Shown: positions 1 through 9,363 of the stretch, piece after piece
Layout of the letters: each line of letters starts with the position of its first letter
How positions within the stretch are numbered: the first letter of the stretch is position 1
NCBI RefSeq assembly: GCF_014773275.1
Contig: NZ_JACWMW010000002.1
Coordinates: 930,001-994,000 of the forward strand
DNA from: Mucilaginibacter rigui
GTDB taxonomy: Bacteria > Bacteroidota > Bacteroidia > Sphingobacteriales > Sphingobacteriaceae
Reading direction: 5' to 3'
DNA: 64,000 nt
Program-made: the position numbers and the translations under genes
Notes under the pieces: generated by a model
The model's input: only the letters and a program-made list of their open reading frames with translations
What the model was told of the DNA's origin: nothing
The model's database searches: none

Positions 1-670
1 TTTTGAAGACGAAAATGTTGCGGTAGCTTTTTTCAAAGGCCGGGGTGGCAAATAGCACGAACTCAGGTTTCAGTTCAAAAGATTGTACGTTCGAGGCCTT
101 ATTGACTTTTTTATCATCGATCCGGAAACGGAAATCTTCAATATCGTACCCGAGGTTTGTTTTGTTGCGGTAGCTGATATCCAGGAAAATGTAGTCTCCG
201 GCTGTATAAATATGGTTTAATTTTCCGGTGAGGCCGAAAGCTTTTACCTTTTCCATTTGTTTTGCAGGTCGTTCCGCGATCACTCTCAGTGCCATGCTTT
301 TAAGTTGGTTTTGCGAGAACCCGATGCCGGCGATATCCAATGGCTGCATATCTTCAGGCAGAATATTAATTTCCGTGAGCGCGTCTGCGTTGCCCCGGAC
401 AACATGGTATTGGGCGATAAACTTTTCACCGGCAACAGTTATCAGGGCATCGGTAAAACTGGTAACAGAGTCATTCAGGCGCAACCTGAGCACGTTTTTT
501 AAGGGCAGGTCACCGGAAATTTGTTTGGAGGAGATGTCTACATACTGAATAGGTTCAGGGGAGACAAAATGAATGGTCAGGTTTGCAGGAAGTGTTACCT
601 CGGTAACCTTACGCTGTGCGTACAACGCATTGGACAATAGAACTGCCAGGCAGAAAAGAAGCTTTTTCAT
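1..670 (-). CDS. traN: Conjugative transposon protein TraN (partial, C-terminus beyond window)
   Basis: This reading frame opens at an ATG at 668-670 and stays open to the left edge, so the C-terminus is missing. The first 19 residues (MKKLLFCLAVLLSNALYAQ) form a clear signal peptide, so the protein is exported. The body is beta-rich, with 'NKTNLGYDIEDFRFRIDD' near residue 170, a pattern typical of Bacteroidota TraN. In CTnDOT-type systems TraN is a periplasmic/outer-membrane component of the mating channel, comparable to VirB9. It lies 53 bp downstream of traM at the end of the tra run. The family call rests on this pattern and on gene order. Confidence 0.8.
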   Translation of the reverse strand, partial: MKKLLFCLAVLLSNALYAQRKVTEVTLPANLTIHFVSPEPIQYVDISSKQISGDLPLKNVLRLRLNDSVTSFTDALITVAGEKFIAQYHVVRGNADALTEINILPEDMQPLDIAGIGFSQNQLKSMALRVIAERPAKQMEKVKAFGLTGKLNHIYTAGDYIFLDISYRNKTNLGYDIEDFRFRIDDKKVNKASNVQSFELKPEFVLFATPAFEKSYRNIFVFK

Positions 671-723
671 GTTATTTATTTTTAAGAAGTGGAAAGGATT
701 TATAAGGCGAATGCCTCAATTGA

Positions 724-1902
724 TCAGTATGCGCGTTGGGTGTTTTGCAGATCGTCGGTATCGATCAGATAGATATAAGAGTTATATTTCATCTTAGCCT
801 TGTTTTTTCGAATAAGGCTGGCAATTGCTGAAGAGGTTGACTGGAATAGTTTGTCCACAGAGCTCATGATAAACTGGCTGCCGCCGGAGTTGCCGTCAAT
901 TGTTACGCCTTGTACAGTGCTGCTGCCAAGGTCTTTGGTAAATTCCCGGAATGCAGAAGAGGGCACGTATAATCCCGGCATGCCATCGAGATCGTATAGT
1001 TCAAGTTTCACGGGAAGTATTTTCCCTTCTGAAAGGATTGTTGTAACGGACAGGGTAACGCGCTGCTCCGAAAATCCGCTGATCTGCGCATATATATAGG
1101 TTCCTTTGGCGATGAGGTTTCCACCTGCTTTGATGTCTTCCAGAAGTTTCAGGCGAAGCCGGGAGCCGGCGTAACCAGTTATACTTTCGTCAATTACGGC
1201 AGAGATAAAACGGCTTTCCCCTGCCGGCTTCACGGTGTTAAATGCTGATGAAGCAATGTCTGCTTTTGTTACCTTAAGTTTTATTTGCCCCGCTTTTTGG
1301 GCTGCTGCCTTTGCTGCTTCCTGCTGCTTTTGTTTTTCGGCTTTATAGGCAGGGTCATTCATCTTGCTAATGCTGTCCATATAGGCCATTTGCTCTTTAA
1401 AGACATCCATCGGATCTTTTTCCTTATGTTCAGCGCCGACTGAAACAGGATTGGTAATATGTGCCCCAACCGGATAAGCGTTGTATCTGTTTTTCGGCAT
1501 CGCATTCAGCACGCCGGCGATTTCGCGGTCACGGCCATTGGCTTGGTGTGCATTAAACTTCGCTTTCATGGCCATGTCAATGGAATCCAGCGTCTTCTTT
1601 TCACTCCCGGAATAGCTGTCTTTAAAAGTGGCGTTGCTGGAAACTTCTTTTGGGATGACGTTAACGGCAGAGTAGCCGTCTGCTTCTTTATAGGTGTTGC
1701 GGTATGCGTCGAGCTTATCGGACAATTCTTTTTTGCGTACGTCGGAAGAAACGTTGCCTACTGCACTATTAAGGCCGGCCTCCTGTATTACTTCTGGTTT
1801 TGGCTTGTTAAACGTGCTTTGCCATACATAAAAAAAGAGGCACAAAAAGGGCAAAGCAATAGCTGGCAGCACATACTTGGGCTGTTTAAAATTGATTTTC
1901 AT
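724..1902 (-). CDS. traM: Conjugative transposon protein TraM
   Basis: A 392-aa protein with one N-terminal membrane segment at about residues 10-28 (ALPFLCLFFYVWQSTF) and a long periplasmic region. A Lys/Ala/Gln-rich stretch lies near 165-190, followed by a C-terminal beta-rich domain with 'SRLRLKLLEDIKAGGNLIAK' around residue 250, as in Bacteroidota TraM. The architecture (one N-terminal TM, linker, beta-barrel-like C-terminus) resembles VirB10, which spans the envelope in type IV secretion. It starts 5 bp after the TraL-like gene ends and is followed by traN, the canonical order. Size and order support the assignment. Confidence 0.85.
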   Translation of the reverse strand: MKINFKQPKYVLPAIALPFLCLFFYVWQSTFNKPKPEVIQEAGLNSAVGNVSSDVRKKELSDKLDAYRNTYKEADGYSAVNVIPKEVSSNATFKDSYSGSEKKTLDSIDMAMKAKFNAHQANGRDREIAGVLNAMPKNRYNAYPVGAHITNPVSVGAEHKEKDPMDVFKEQMAYMDSISKMNDPAYKAEKQKQQEAAKAAAQKAGQIKLKVTKADIASSAFNTVKPAGESRFISAVIDESITGYAGSRLRLKLLEDIKAGGNLIAKGTYIYAQISGFSEQRVTLSVTTILSEGKILPVKLELYDLDGMPGLYVPSSAFREFTKDLGSSTVQGVTIDGNSGGSQFIMSSVDKLFQSTSSAIASLIRKNKAKMKYNSYIYLIDTDDLQNTQRAY

Positions 1903-1907
1903 AAAAG

Positions 1908-2324
1908 TTATTTTAAAGGTGGATTGATTTTTTGCAGGCGGCTGAGCGTACTATCCAGTAATAGGCTGTCGGAACCAGTCAGTCCTTTTTTCGCCGTCAA
2001 GCTGTCGATGACCGCTTTTAATGCTATCGTCTCCCGCAATTGACCGGTAGCCCTTATGATGGTGCTGAATCCCTCCTGCATAACATTGGGTTTGTTTGAG
2101 GTGGTAGCAATTATCGCTTTATCCCGGTTCCGGAAAATGGTAAAAGAAAGAATACCGGAGAGCGTTAAGCAAAGGATCATCAGGGAAAAACTGAATCTTG
2201 GATAGACTGATAAAACTTTAGCGAAAAGTGTTTTTGCCCCTGTAAACCATGGCTTAAATTCTTTTCTGAGTTCACTATACAGCGTATCCCTTGGATCGCG
2301 GTTAGAATGTATTTTTCTCCACAT
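1908..2324 (-). CDS. Small single-TM protein in the TraL position
   Basis: A 138-aa protein with a hydrophilic N-terminus, one membrane helix at about residues 48-66 (FSLMILCLTLSGILSFTIF) and a helical C-terminus (LRETIALKAVIDSLTAKKG). It overlaps the end of traK by 23 bp and precedes traM, which is where CTnDOT-type operons carry the small TraL. I see no catalytic motif. A role as an inner-membrane accessory of the mating apparatus is inferred only from position and topology, so I leave the symbol blank. Confidence 0.7.
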   Translation of the reverse strand: MWRKIHSNRDPRDTLYSELRKEFKPWFTGAKTLFAKVLSVYPRFSFSLMILCLTLSGILSFTIFRNRDKAIIATTSNKPNVMQEGFSTIIRATGQLRETIALKAVIDSLTAKKGLTGSDSLLLDSTLSRLQKINPPLK

Positions 2325-2916
2325 CTTCGAGGTCTTTATTTTCCAGGGTTTTCCAGCCGGTGATCAATACACCGTGGGGATTATTATCGCTGCGAGGGAT
2401 ATCTTTAAGGTAACCCTCGGTGATTAGCGATCGCACGACCGTTGAGCTCCGGCGATCTATTTTAAGCTTGCCATAAAAGCGGAAGTAATGTTTGGGCAGA
2501 TCAATGGTAACCGAATCAGTTTCGAGCGTAAGTACGGAGCTTGAAGAAAGGATCGAGTTAAAGAAACCTTTTTCCTTAAGGTCATTGTATTGCTGCATGC
2601 CGGATTCATCGATGAGGTACATCGCTTTTTTCATCTGGTATTCCATATAATGATCGTCCGGTGTCAGGGAAAAGAATATGGAATGAAACAAGTCGACGTG
2701 TGCGCGATATTCTGCGGGCCTGTTGAGCTGCATATCAGTCTGCCGGGCAAGTATGGGCACGCTGTTATCCAGAATATAGATACTCTTCTGCGCGTTGGAA
2801 ACCATTTTGTAAGCATAGAAGCAGTTGATGCAGACGATGACGACGGCCGTCAGCAAGCTTCCGGCGGATATAAAAACAGCAAGACGGATCTTAGCTTCAA
2901 TATTTTTGATGATCAT
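2302..2916 (-). CDS. traK: Conjugative transposon protein TraK (VirB8-like)
   Basis: I start at the ATG at 2914-2916 (MIIKNIEAKIRLAVF), giving 204 aa, the usual TraK size; the frame is open further upstream but crosses a terminator-like hairpin. The protein has an N-terminal TM at about residues 13-37, then a periplasmic domain with 'NRPAEYRAHVDLFHSIFFSL' near 64-83 and 'YFRFYGKLKIDRRSS' later, the recognisable TraK pattern. TraK is the VirB8-type assembly factor of the inner membrane complex. Its end overlaps the TraL-like start, and traJ lies upstream across the hairpin at 2925-2954. Confidence 0.85.
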   Translation of the reverse strand: MIIKNIEAKIRLAVFISAGSLLTAVVIVCINCFYAYKMVSNAQKSIYILDNSVPILARQTDMQLNRPAEYRAHVDLFHSIFFSLTPDDHYMEYQMKKAMYLIDESGMQQYNDLKEKGFFNSILSSSSVLTLETDSVTIDLPKHYFRFYGKLKIDRRSSTVVRSLITEGYLKDIPRSDNNPHGVLITGWKTLENKDLEDVEKNTF

Positions 2917-2924
2917 GATTTTTA

Positions 2925-2954
2925 ATAAAAAAGGCGGCACTATTGGCCGCCTTT
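2925..2954 (-). terminator. Terminator-like hairpin between traJ and traK
   Basis: On the minus strand the sequence reads AAAGGCGGC, a 7-nt loop, then GCCGCCTTT followed by further T residues. This is a 9-bp stem with a U-run and fits an intrinsic terminator or attenuator. It would reduce transcription from traJ into traK, which is odd in a tra operon and may set stoichiometry. Confidence 0.6.
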
Positions 2955-3014
2955 GAAATGAATGGATAGGATTATTAACAGACGCAAACTTGCATTTACA
3001 GGTAGACCGAAAGC

Positions 3015-4172
3015 CTAAAAGAAACTTCCGGATGCTTTCCTTGCTACCCCGACCACTGTGCCGGCGCTGCGTCCGAAGGTTGAGGTGGCGGAACTGATAC
3101 CCGAGGTCGAAATGATCCATGTCGAAATGCTCGGCACGGTAAACATGCAGATCGCGCCGATCAGGAAAACGATGATAACCGTTCCAAAGGATAAGATCCC
3201 GTTTCCGGCAAACCAGGCCATTTTTTCCATATTAGCGCTAAGTCCGTCCTTTCCGACAAGTTCCTGGTATTTACTAATTTCTGATGTCAGCGCGTATTCC
3301 TGCATCAGGCCGACGAGGTACATGATTAGGTAGGCAATTCCGGAGTAAAGGTTAACGGATACGAAGCGTGCGATCCAGGTGCTGAAGCTATCGCGGAAAG
3401 CGGGCAGGATACTGACAGCGACAGCGAAGGGCCCGAGAATAATAAGAATGCTTGAATAAATAATCTGCAGCATAAAAATGATATATACGGCCATGCGCAA
3501 TATCCATATGCCGAGTAATTCCAATAGCTGTGTAAACAATAACTGCATACCGATGGTAAGCCTGTTTTTTAGTTCAAGCAATGGTGATATTACGGTGCTG
3601 ATACCCTGTTTGACCGTACTCGTTACTGAGTCCCAGGCCTGCCCGTACCAGGTGTCACTTTCCTTTTCGGCCACTTCTGCCTGTGCCTGAAATGTATGGA
3701 GCGAATTGGCGACGGAAAGCATCAGGTCGGCCCTGTTGAGCCGCAAATTATTGACGGTCGTTTGCTCGCTGTCAAACATTTGTTCGGTTTGGTTCGTCAC
3801 AAGATCAGTCGGAAAAGCTATCATCTTTACAAAAGGGCCCCACCAAAGGATTACCATCGCCAAACCGAAGGGCCGAAGGAGTGGCATGATTTCCAGCTTT
3901 TTATCACCTACCATCATTTCATAGGACTTGATGGCAAAGAAAATGATCATAAAGATAGCCGCGAGCGCTTTGGCATCAGTTATAAAAAGATCGAAATGTG
4001 TCCATACCGATTCTTTCAGGCCTTTCAAAAATACCATTACGCCGGTTTCGTATACGCCATCACCCTGAAGGTATTCGAGCGTTTTATTGTTGCTGATATT
4101 GCCAACGGGCTGGGCGAATGCTGTTGTCATCCCTGATGACAACAGCAGGATAAGGATAAATTTCATCATCAT
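3015..4172 (-). CDS. traJ: Conjugative transposon protein TraJ (VirB6-like integral membrane protein)
   Basis: A 385-aa protein with an N-terminal signal-like segment (MMMKFILILLLSSGMTTAFA) and several long membrane helices at roughly residues 55-75, 90-110, 210-260, 265-290 and 330-350. A Gly/Ser-rich tail follows (STWIISTSGISSATSTFGRS). Multi-TM topology and position between the TraI-like genes and traK match TraJ of CTnDOT-type elements, a VirB6-like channel protein. Its start overlaps the upstream gene by 4 bp, suggesting coupled translation. Confidence 0.85.
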   Translation of the reverse strand: MMMKFILILLLSSGMTTAFAQPVGNISNNKTLEYLQGDGVYETGVMVFLKGLKESVWTHFDLFITDAKALAAIFMIIFFAIKSYEMMVGDKKLEIMPLLRPFGLAMVILWWGPFVKMIAFPTDLVTNQTEQMFDSEQTTVNNLRLNRADLMLSVANSLHTFQAQAEVAEKESDTWYGQAWDSVTSTVKQGISTVISPLLELKNRLTIGMQLLFTQLLELLGIWILRMAVYIIFMLQIIYSSILIILGPFAVAVSILPAFRDSFSTWIARFVSVNLYSGIAYLIMYLVGLMQEYALTSEISKYQELVGKDGLSANMEKMAWFAGNGILSFGTVIIVFLIGAICMFTVPSISTWIISTSGISSATSTFGRSAGTVVGVARKASGSFF

Positions 4173-4948
4173 TGTACGTGTAGGAGTACTTTTTTAGCGA
4201 TTTCGACATCCGTTTGTGGTGTCCAGTCGTCAACCGTGACGCCCCGTCGTTTCAATTTTTGCTGCCGTGCTTCCATGTCGATTGTCGTCTGCGCGGAGGA
4301 GGTCCTGATGGCCCAAACTCCCGATAGTGCCCTGTATTCGGCGAGCAGGCGATAGTAAGCCATTATTCTGGAACCTCGTTCCATGTCAGTGGAATGGGCT
4401 CCCTCAATTCTTTCTTTAAGCCGGTCAAGCTCGGCCTTATACCAACTATATAAACCTTCGGAAACAACGCGGCCGCTGACATGCGGTGAAAGCCCGGAAA
4501 GAATCGAAGACATGGAGTTTTGAAGAACGGGTTTGAACTCGTTGCTATAGTACAGCATCCATAGGGGATCGGCTCCTGCCACCAGTCCTGACCGCCCGGC
4601 GATTTCAGATAATACCGTATTTCGGACCGTGTCAGACTGGAGCCTGTAATTGTTGTCTGTACCGTTCATGGCGGCTACCATGGCCAGGCGTTGCGTTTGC
4701 GAGCCATTCGCGCTAAGCGGACGGATGTCAGTTTTATGATAATTGGGGTAAAAGAACCCCCAGGTAAGCCAGTACCATGGATTTAAGCCGAGAAACCCGG
4801 ATGTCGGCGTAAACTTTTTTTGGTCCCATTGTTTAAACACCATTCGCTCCTGTTGGTAACGGATGCTTTTGTCCTGCACAACAGATTGTGCAAAGCTGTG
4901 GCAAACAAAACAGCATGCCATTGCGAGTAGGAATACGTATTTTTTCAT
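4169..4948 (-). CDS. Exported conjugation-module protein of unknown function
   Basis: A 259-aa protein with a signal peptide (MKKYVFLLAMACCFVCHSFAQ), an aromatic segment (LGLNPWYWLTWGFFYP) near residues 54-69 and a helical C-terminal half ending in 'VDDWTPQTDVEIAKKVL'. I do not recognise a named domain. It sits between the three TraI-like genes and traJ, overlapping traJ by 4 bp, so it is part of the same transcription unit. A periplasmic role in the mating apparatus is inferred from context only. Confidence 0.7.
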   Translation of the reverse strand: MKKYVFLLAMACCFVCHSFAQSVVQDKSIRYQQERMVFKQWDQKKFTPTSGFLGLNPWYWLTWGFFYPNYHKTDIRPLSANGSQTQRLAMVAAMNGTDNNYRLQSDTVRNTVLSEIAGRSGLVAGADPLWMLYYSNEFKPVLQNSMSSILSGLSPHVSGRVVSEGLYSWYKAELDRLKERIEGAHSTDMERGSRIMAYYRLLAEYRALSGVWAIRTSSAQTTIDMEARQQKLKRRGVTVDDWTPQTDVEIAKKVLLHVQ

Positions 4949-4959
4949 AAATAATTTGT

Positions 4960-5625
4960 TTACTTCCGGAGATATCCGGCATTTTGAATGATTTGAGAAA
5001 CGATTGCCCTGTCCCGGTTGATATAATCTTTAAAGGGTGTCAGGGACGCGATGACCCCTCGTTCCTTTGCCCAATACATCGCTTTCCATGCGCCATAAGC
5101 CAAACCGTCGAGGATCTGCAATTGCTGGGTTACTTTGCGCAGCAGCTGGTCACGTGAATTATAATCGGCCAGTACGTTATTGCCTTCCTTTAGTATGTAT
5201 CCTGATACGTCCCTAACGAGTGCAAGGGCTCTTGTACGCATTTCCGAAGATATGTCATTCGCGAAGGCCAGCAGATAGGGTTCCGCTTTCGCCATAGCGA
5301 GGGCCTGATTGATATAGCCGGTCATGTCGGCAATGATGACTGCCATATTCCTGACTTCCAGCCCATCCTTTAAAGCGGAATTTACATTGGAAAGGCCCTG
5401 ATAGATGATGGTTTGCGCCAGTACGACTGACGCCACATTTGTGTTCAGGTCGTTAATATTATTATTGATCTTGCTGAGGTATTGTCCATGTGTGGCTTCC
5501 GCCGAACTACGAACCGCGCCATTTTCGGTTACTGCAACAAGGTGCTGATAGTCAATAACGATTTGCTGCGCGTTTACCTGTGTAATAAATAGCAGAAGGG
5601 ATGAAATAAATAGAAGCCTTTTCAT
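4960..5625 (-). CDS. TraI-like conjugation protein, copy 3
   Basis: A 221-aa exported protein (signal MKRLLFISSLLLFITQVNAQ). It shares a layout with the two genes upstream: 'LSNVNSALKDG' in the first half, then 'VTQQLQILDGLAYGAWKAMYWAKERG' style residues near the C-terminus and 'IIQNAGYLRK' at the end. The closest relative is the third gene upstream (6284-6946), whose matching segment ends YGMNRSMYWAKMNG. CTnDOT-type operons have TraI-like periplasmic proteins before traJ. It overlaps the upstream copy by 4 bp. Confidence 0.75.
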   Translation of the reverse strand: MKRLLFISSLLLFITQVNAQQIVIDYQHLVAVTENGAVRSSAEATHGQYLSKINNNINDLNTNVASVVLAQTIIYQGLSNVNSALKDGLEVRNMAVIIADMTGYINQALAMAKAEPYLLAFANDISSEMRTRALALVRDVSGYILKEGNNVLADYNSRDQLLRKVTQQLQILDGLAYGAWKAMYWAKERGVIASLTPFKDYINRDRAIVSQIIQNAGYLRK

Positions 5626-6287
5626 TTTTTGAGGAATTTAGCATTACGGATAATATCACCGGCGATAGCTTTGTCGGCGTCAATAAAATTTTGAAAAGGG
5701 TTTGCCGCTTTCAGCAGTTCGGACAGTCTGGAATATTGCATTATATTAAGCATATTGCCGGAAAGGTCCTGTACATTGCTAAGTTCCGAGATCACATAAT
5801 CGAAGAGTAGCTTTCTGTCCGACGCCTTCATCTGATTAACATCGCCGAGCGCAAGGGTTAGCCCGGTGACGTAACTTAAAAGGCTCTTCGCTTTATCTGC
5901 AAACTGTATAGCGGATTGAAAGCCAATAGCAAGGAGTGCGGGATTTTTTAGCACAAGCTTAAGAATTTGTGCCTGGTTTGCAATGATGCGGCTGACCATT
6001 GGGGCAGCATAGATGCCAACGTCGGCCACGTTCATCGCTGTACCCAGGGTGTTGTACCGTTGCTGTAAGGCCCGGTAGGTTGCTTTCAGTTTTGCAAGCT
6101 GCGTCAGGTTCGCCTGCTCGTTTGCCGATACGATGGCTTGCTGGTTACGTGCTTTTACCTGCGCCTTATTTTCTGTTTGCGATTCACTTACTAATTGATG
6201 AATGCCGGGAATATCCAGCGTGCTTTGCTGGCAAATTGCGGGCAGGCCATAAAAAGCCAAGCAGGTCATCAGGATCATTTTTTTCAT
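5622..6287 (-). CDS. TraI-like conjugation protein, copy 2 (divergent)
   Basis: A 221-aa exported protein (signal MKKMILMTCLAFYGLPAICQ). It has the same length as its neighbours and the same ending (IIRNAKFLKK), but its middle differs and lacks the YWAK segment of the other two. A Gln/Ala-rich helical region occupies residues 40-80 and 'LGDVNQMKASDRKLLFDYVI' lies near 150. It is joined to both neighbours by 4-bp ATGA overlaps. It is probably a diverged paralogue with a structural role in the mating complex. Confidence 0.7.
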   Translation of the reverse strand: MKKMILMTCLAFYGLPAICQQSTLDIPGIHQLVSESQTENKAQVKARNQQAIVSANEQANLTQLAKLKATYRALQQRYNTLGTAMNVADVGIYAAPMVSRIIANQAQILKLVLKNPALLAIGFQSAIQFADKAKSLLSYVTGLTLALGDVNQMKASDRKLLFDYVISELSNVQDLSGNMLNIMQYSRLSELLKAANPFQNFIDADKAIAGDIIRNAKFLKK

Positions 6288-6946
6288 CGTTTTAGATATT
6301 TAGCATTTGAAAGTACATAGTTGGCAATTCGGACGTCGTTATTTTGCCATTCCGCCCATGGGTTCAGCTCATGGAAAATCCCGTTCATTTTTGCCCAGTA
6401 CATCGAACGGTTCATCCCGTACGCCATGCCGCGGAGGATTCGCATTTCCTGTGCGATATGATTAAGCAATTTCCCGCGTTCACCGGAATCCATTAAATTG
6501 TTACTGCCTCCTTTAAGTACGAAGGCGCTAACCTCGGCGGCGAGGGTGATTGCCCTTGCCTGAAAGTCCCGCGCTCCCTGTTCTGCAAACAGTAAAAGCG
6601 CCGGGTTTGACTTTGCCAGCCTGACAGATGCTTCTACGTCTTTTATGATGTCCGAACCGCAATCTGCAATTTCTTTTACCGTCGTCAGGTTATTGATTAC
6701 CGCGGCCACCTGGCTCAGCCCGTTGTAGATTTTATTTTGCAGGTTATTAACGATGACCAGTTGTCCGCTCACAGCAAGTTGCCCTTTTTGTATTAGGTTA
6801 AGACGGTCATTCGTGGTATTCAGCTGGCCGTTGATAATCCCGGCGTTGACTGCGATTGCGCCAGAAACGGCAGGGTCAATTACAATTTCCTGCGCCACGG
6901 AAAGTTTAAATCCAAGCAGGAGGATGAACGATAAAAATGTTTTCAT
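6284..6946 (-). CDS. TraI-like conjugation protein, copy 1
   Basis: A 220-aa exported protein (signal MKTFLSFILLLGFKLSVAQ). Residues 25-75 carry 'GIINGQLNTTNDRLNLIQKG', 'IYNGLSQVAAVINNLTTVKE' follows, and near the C-terminus 'AQEMRILRGMAYGMNRSMYW' matches copy 3. It begins 3 bp after the end of traG, so it is co-transcribed with the VirB4 gene. The TraI label is based on order (traG, traI, traJ) and on the exported helical architecture. Confidence 0.75.
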   Translation of the reverse strand: MKTFLSFILLLGFKLSVAQEIVIDPAVSGAIAVNAGIINGQLNTTNDRLNLIQKGQLAVSGQLVIVNNLQNKIYNGLSQVAAVINNLTTVKEIADCGSDIIKDVEASVRLAKSNPALLLFAEQGARDFQARAITLAAEVSAFVLKGGSNNLMDSGERGKLLNHIAQEMRILRGMAYGMNRSMYWAKMNGIFHELNPWAEWQNNDVRIANYVLSNAKYLKR

Positions 6947-6948
6947 GG

Positions 6949-9363
6949 TTAGTTTTGGTTTACTTTGGTAATGAACTGCGACAATGACAAACCGCTTTTT
7001 TTAAGATCTGTTATAAACGCATCCAGTCCTTCGCTGTAGGAACCATACTTGCCGGTATAACTTTCCACTGCAGACTTTTCCGGTTTTTCGGTCGTATAGG
7101 TAAGGTATTGTTCCAGTGCTACTTCCACGCCATAAACTTCACCGACGGAGCCCCTCCTGATATAGACTTCTTTAAACCTGCCGCGCCCTTCCGAATTATC
7201 CAGTTGATTGATAGTGAAGATTTTCCTGCGCTCAGTTTCATTGATAGAAAGCAGCGCCGCGATCTCGTTGTAATTATCACGAAACTTAGTCTGGTCGAGC
7301 AGGCAAATGGTGTCGGAGTTATTAATGATGCTATCTTTTACTACCGCGTTACCGATAATGTCTCCCAGTTCCTGGGTCACAACAATTGCTTCGCCCCAAA
7401 ATTTACGTACCGTTTTGTACAGGTAGAGTAGATAGCCTGCCATCAGGGGGCTTGCTATCGCTTTCCATGCCTCTTCCACAACGAGCGTTTTCCGGCGGTC
7501 GGAACGGTAGCGCATCTTTTGGATGAAAACATCCATGATGATGAGCGTGACGATGGGAAAAAGAATTTTATGCTCCTTGATGGAATCAATCTCAAAGACG
7601 ATAAACCGTTCGGTAAAAAGCGATTTATCTGCTTCCTTATTGAGAATCGGCGCAAATTCCCCGCCCTTGTAAAACTTCTTCAGGACATAACGGAACTCGT
7701 CAAAATCGAAACTGATTTTTTCCTCACTTTTTATTTGAGGGATCTTATCCAGCGCAAATTCGTAAAAAGTGTCGAACCTGAGGTCTCCGCCGTCCGCAAA
7801 AAAGCGGCTGTAATATGCAGATATAACATTGGCAACAACGTCCCGTTCTACCGGGCTAAATGTACCTTCAGCACCTTTCCAGGCGACACCGATCAGCGTA
7901 CAGAGAAAATCCTTTTTTTCGATATTGTATTCCTCTTCCGTAATCCTGAAGGGGTTCATCGTTATGGGAGATTTGTCCGAATAAGTAATGTATTTCCCAT
8001 TGTAATAGGCACACAGCCCGGAATAGGAGTGGCCGGTGTCCACGATAACCACGTCCATGTTGTAAAGCATGTATTGGCCTATCAATGAATTCATAAAAAA
8101 GGATTTTCCTGATCCACTGGGGCCGAGGCAAAAGCGGTTCCTGTTATTAATCCTTCCGGACCTCATCGGGAGGTCGGAAGGATCTATTCCTACCGGAATC
8201 CCCTGGCGGTCAGTAAACCTGATCAGGAAATCTGAGGGTTCATCCTTAGGCAGCGATTCCTTAAAAAAGAAGCAGGCTGCCGCATCACAGGTTGTCAAGA
8301 ACCAGTCATATGGTTTCAGTTCTATCGCGTTCCCGGGCAAAACGCTTCGAAACAGTTCCAGTTGATTGTATGCGTTCCTGCTTGGAATAATACCGAGTTG
8401 GAATAGTGAACTTTCAATATGGTTGGCAGCTTTTTGAATTCCCATTTCCGGCGCAGCGACAAGGATATTAAAGTGGCAGTTTACCAATAACTGATTTTCG
8501 CGGGCTACATCGTTCAAAAGCAGGTCGATATCCTCAACACAAAGCTGATTCGCGGGATCTGGTATTCCGGAATGTCTTTTCTTTTTTTGTTCCAGTTTCC
8601 GCAGGGTAACAGATTGATTTGGGATCTCGATGACCTGGTTATAAATAATGACATCGGCATTTGGCACTTTGAATAAAAAGGAAAGGAAATCGACCGGAAA
8701 CCCTTTTATACTTTCTTTATCGTTGAGCTCTATATGGGTGCTGACTTCGGGTGGCAGGTCGATGCTGTCGATATTCACGAGGCTGATGTTGCGCAAGCTC
8801 TTGTCGCCGATCCTTATTTCTGTGTCTGAAGGCGCAAGATTATTTAGGCTGATATGGGTACTGCGAAAGTCCATACTTAGCATCTGCATGACAAGCCTGT
8901 TGATACTGCTTTCTTTCAGGACATGGGGCGATGGAAGTATACCAATCACTTTGCCGATTGCTTGCCTGAAGTCACGAAGTGCTTTGGCGTCATAAACAAA
9001 AAACGCCCCTTTTTTTGTTTGCCTTGTGATGGTGAACCAGGTTTCAACCCGGAGGCATTCGCGTCCCTGAAAATGCGCGTTGTATTTCTGCTCTAAGTAT
9101 TCCTCTTCCTGTTTCCCTTTCCATGCGGAGCGGCTTATTACATCCAGCTTTTGCAGGATATACCCGTCCCCGAGAACCTTTACGATATTGAGCAGCAGGT
9201 TATGAAATTCATCGTACCCGGCAGGATAAGCAGAATATCTGATGACAGGATTGGTGATGCCGATGATGACAGAGTACTCCCCGTTTTTCCCGATCAGCAG
9301 GTCGTATTCACCGCTTGTATCCACGCCGGTGTATGGTATGTTAAAGAGTGTTTTTGCGGCCAT
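6949..9363 (-). CDS. traG: TraG, VirB4-family conjugation ATPase
   Basis: I start at the ATG (MAAKTLFNIPYTGVD) at 9361-9363, giving 804 aa; the frame is open upstream but overlaps traF. The Walker A motif is GPSGSGKSF at about residue 418 and a Walker B-like segment 'KTLVVEEAWKAIASP' lies near 628. 'VVTQELGDIIGNAVVKDSII' and 'SDTICLLDQTKFRDNY' follow, as in VirB4/TraG proteins of Bacteroidota. It powers pilus or channel assembly at the inner membrane. It overlaps traF by 23 bp and is followed at 3 bp by the first TraI-like gene. Confidence 0.93.
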   Translation of the reverse strand: MAAKTLFNIPYTGVDTSGEYDLLIGKNGEYSVIIGITNPVIRYSAYPAGYDEFHNLLLNIVKVLGDGYILQKLDVISRSAWKGKQEEEYLEQKYNAHFQGRECLRVETWFTITRQTKKGAFFVYDAKALRDFRQAIGKVIGILPSPHVLKESSINRLVMQMLSMDFRSTHISLNNLAPSDTEIRIGDKSLRNISLVNIDSIDLPPEVSTHIELNDKESIKGFPVDFLSFLFKVPNADVIIYNQVIEIPNQSVTLRKLEQKKKRHSGIPDPANQLCVEDIDLLLNDVARENQLLVNCHFNILVAAPEMGIQKAANHIESSLFQLGIIPSRNAYNQLELFRSVLPGNAIELKPYDWFLTTCDAAACFFFKESLPKDEPSDFLIRFTDRQGIPVGIDPSDLPMRSGRINNRNRFCLGPSGSGKSFFMNSLIGQYMLYNMDVVIVDTGHSYSGLCAYYNGKYITYSDKSPITMNPFRITEEEYNIEKKDFLCTLIGVAWKGAEGTFSPVERDVVANVISAYYSRFFADGGDLRFDTFYEFALDKIPQIKSEEKISFDFDEFRYVLKKFYKGGEFAPILNKEADKSLFTERFIVFEIDSIKEHKILFPIVTLIIMDVFIQKMRYRSDRRKTLVVEEAWKAIASPLMAGYLLYLYKTVRKFWGEAIVVTQELGDIIGNAVVKDSIINNSDTICLLDQTKFRDNYNEIAALLSINETERRKIFTINQLDNSEGRGRFKEVYIRRGSVGEVYGVEVALEQYLTYTTEKPEKSAVESYTGKYGSYSEGLDAFITDLKKSGLSLSQFITKVNQN

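Noticed and set aside
2917..3120. A 68-codon N-terminal extension of TraK
   Set aside because: It crosses a terminator-like hairpin and overlaps the end of traJ; TraK proteins are about 205 aa, matching the later ATG.
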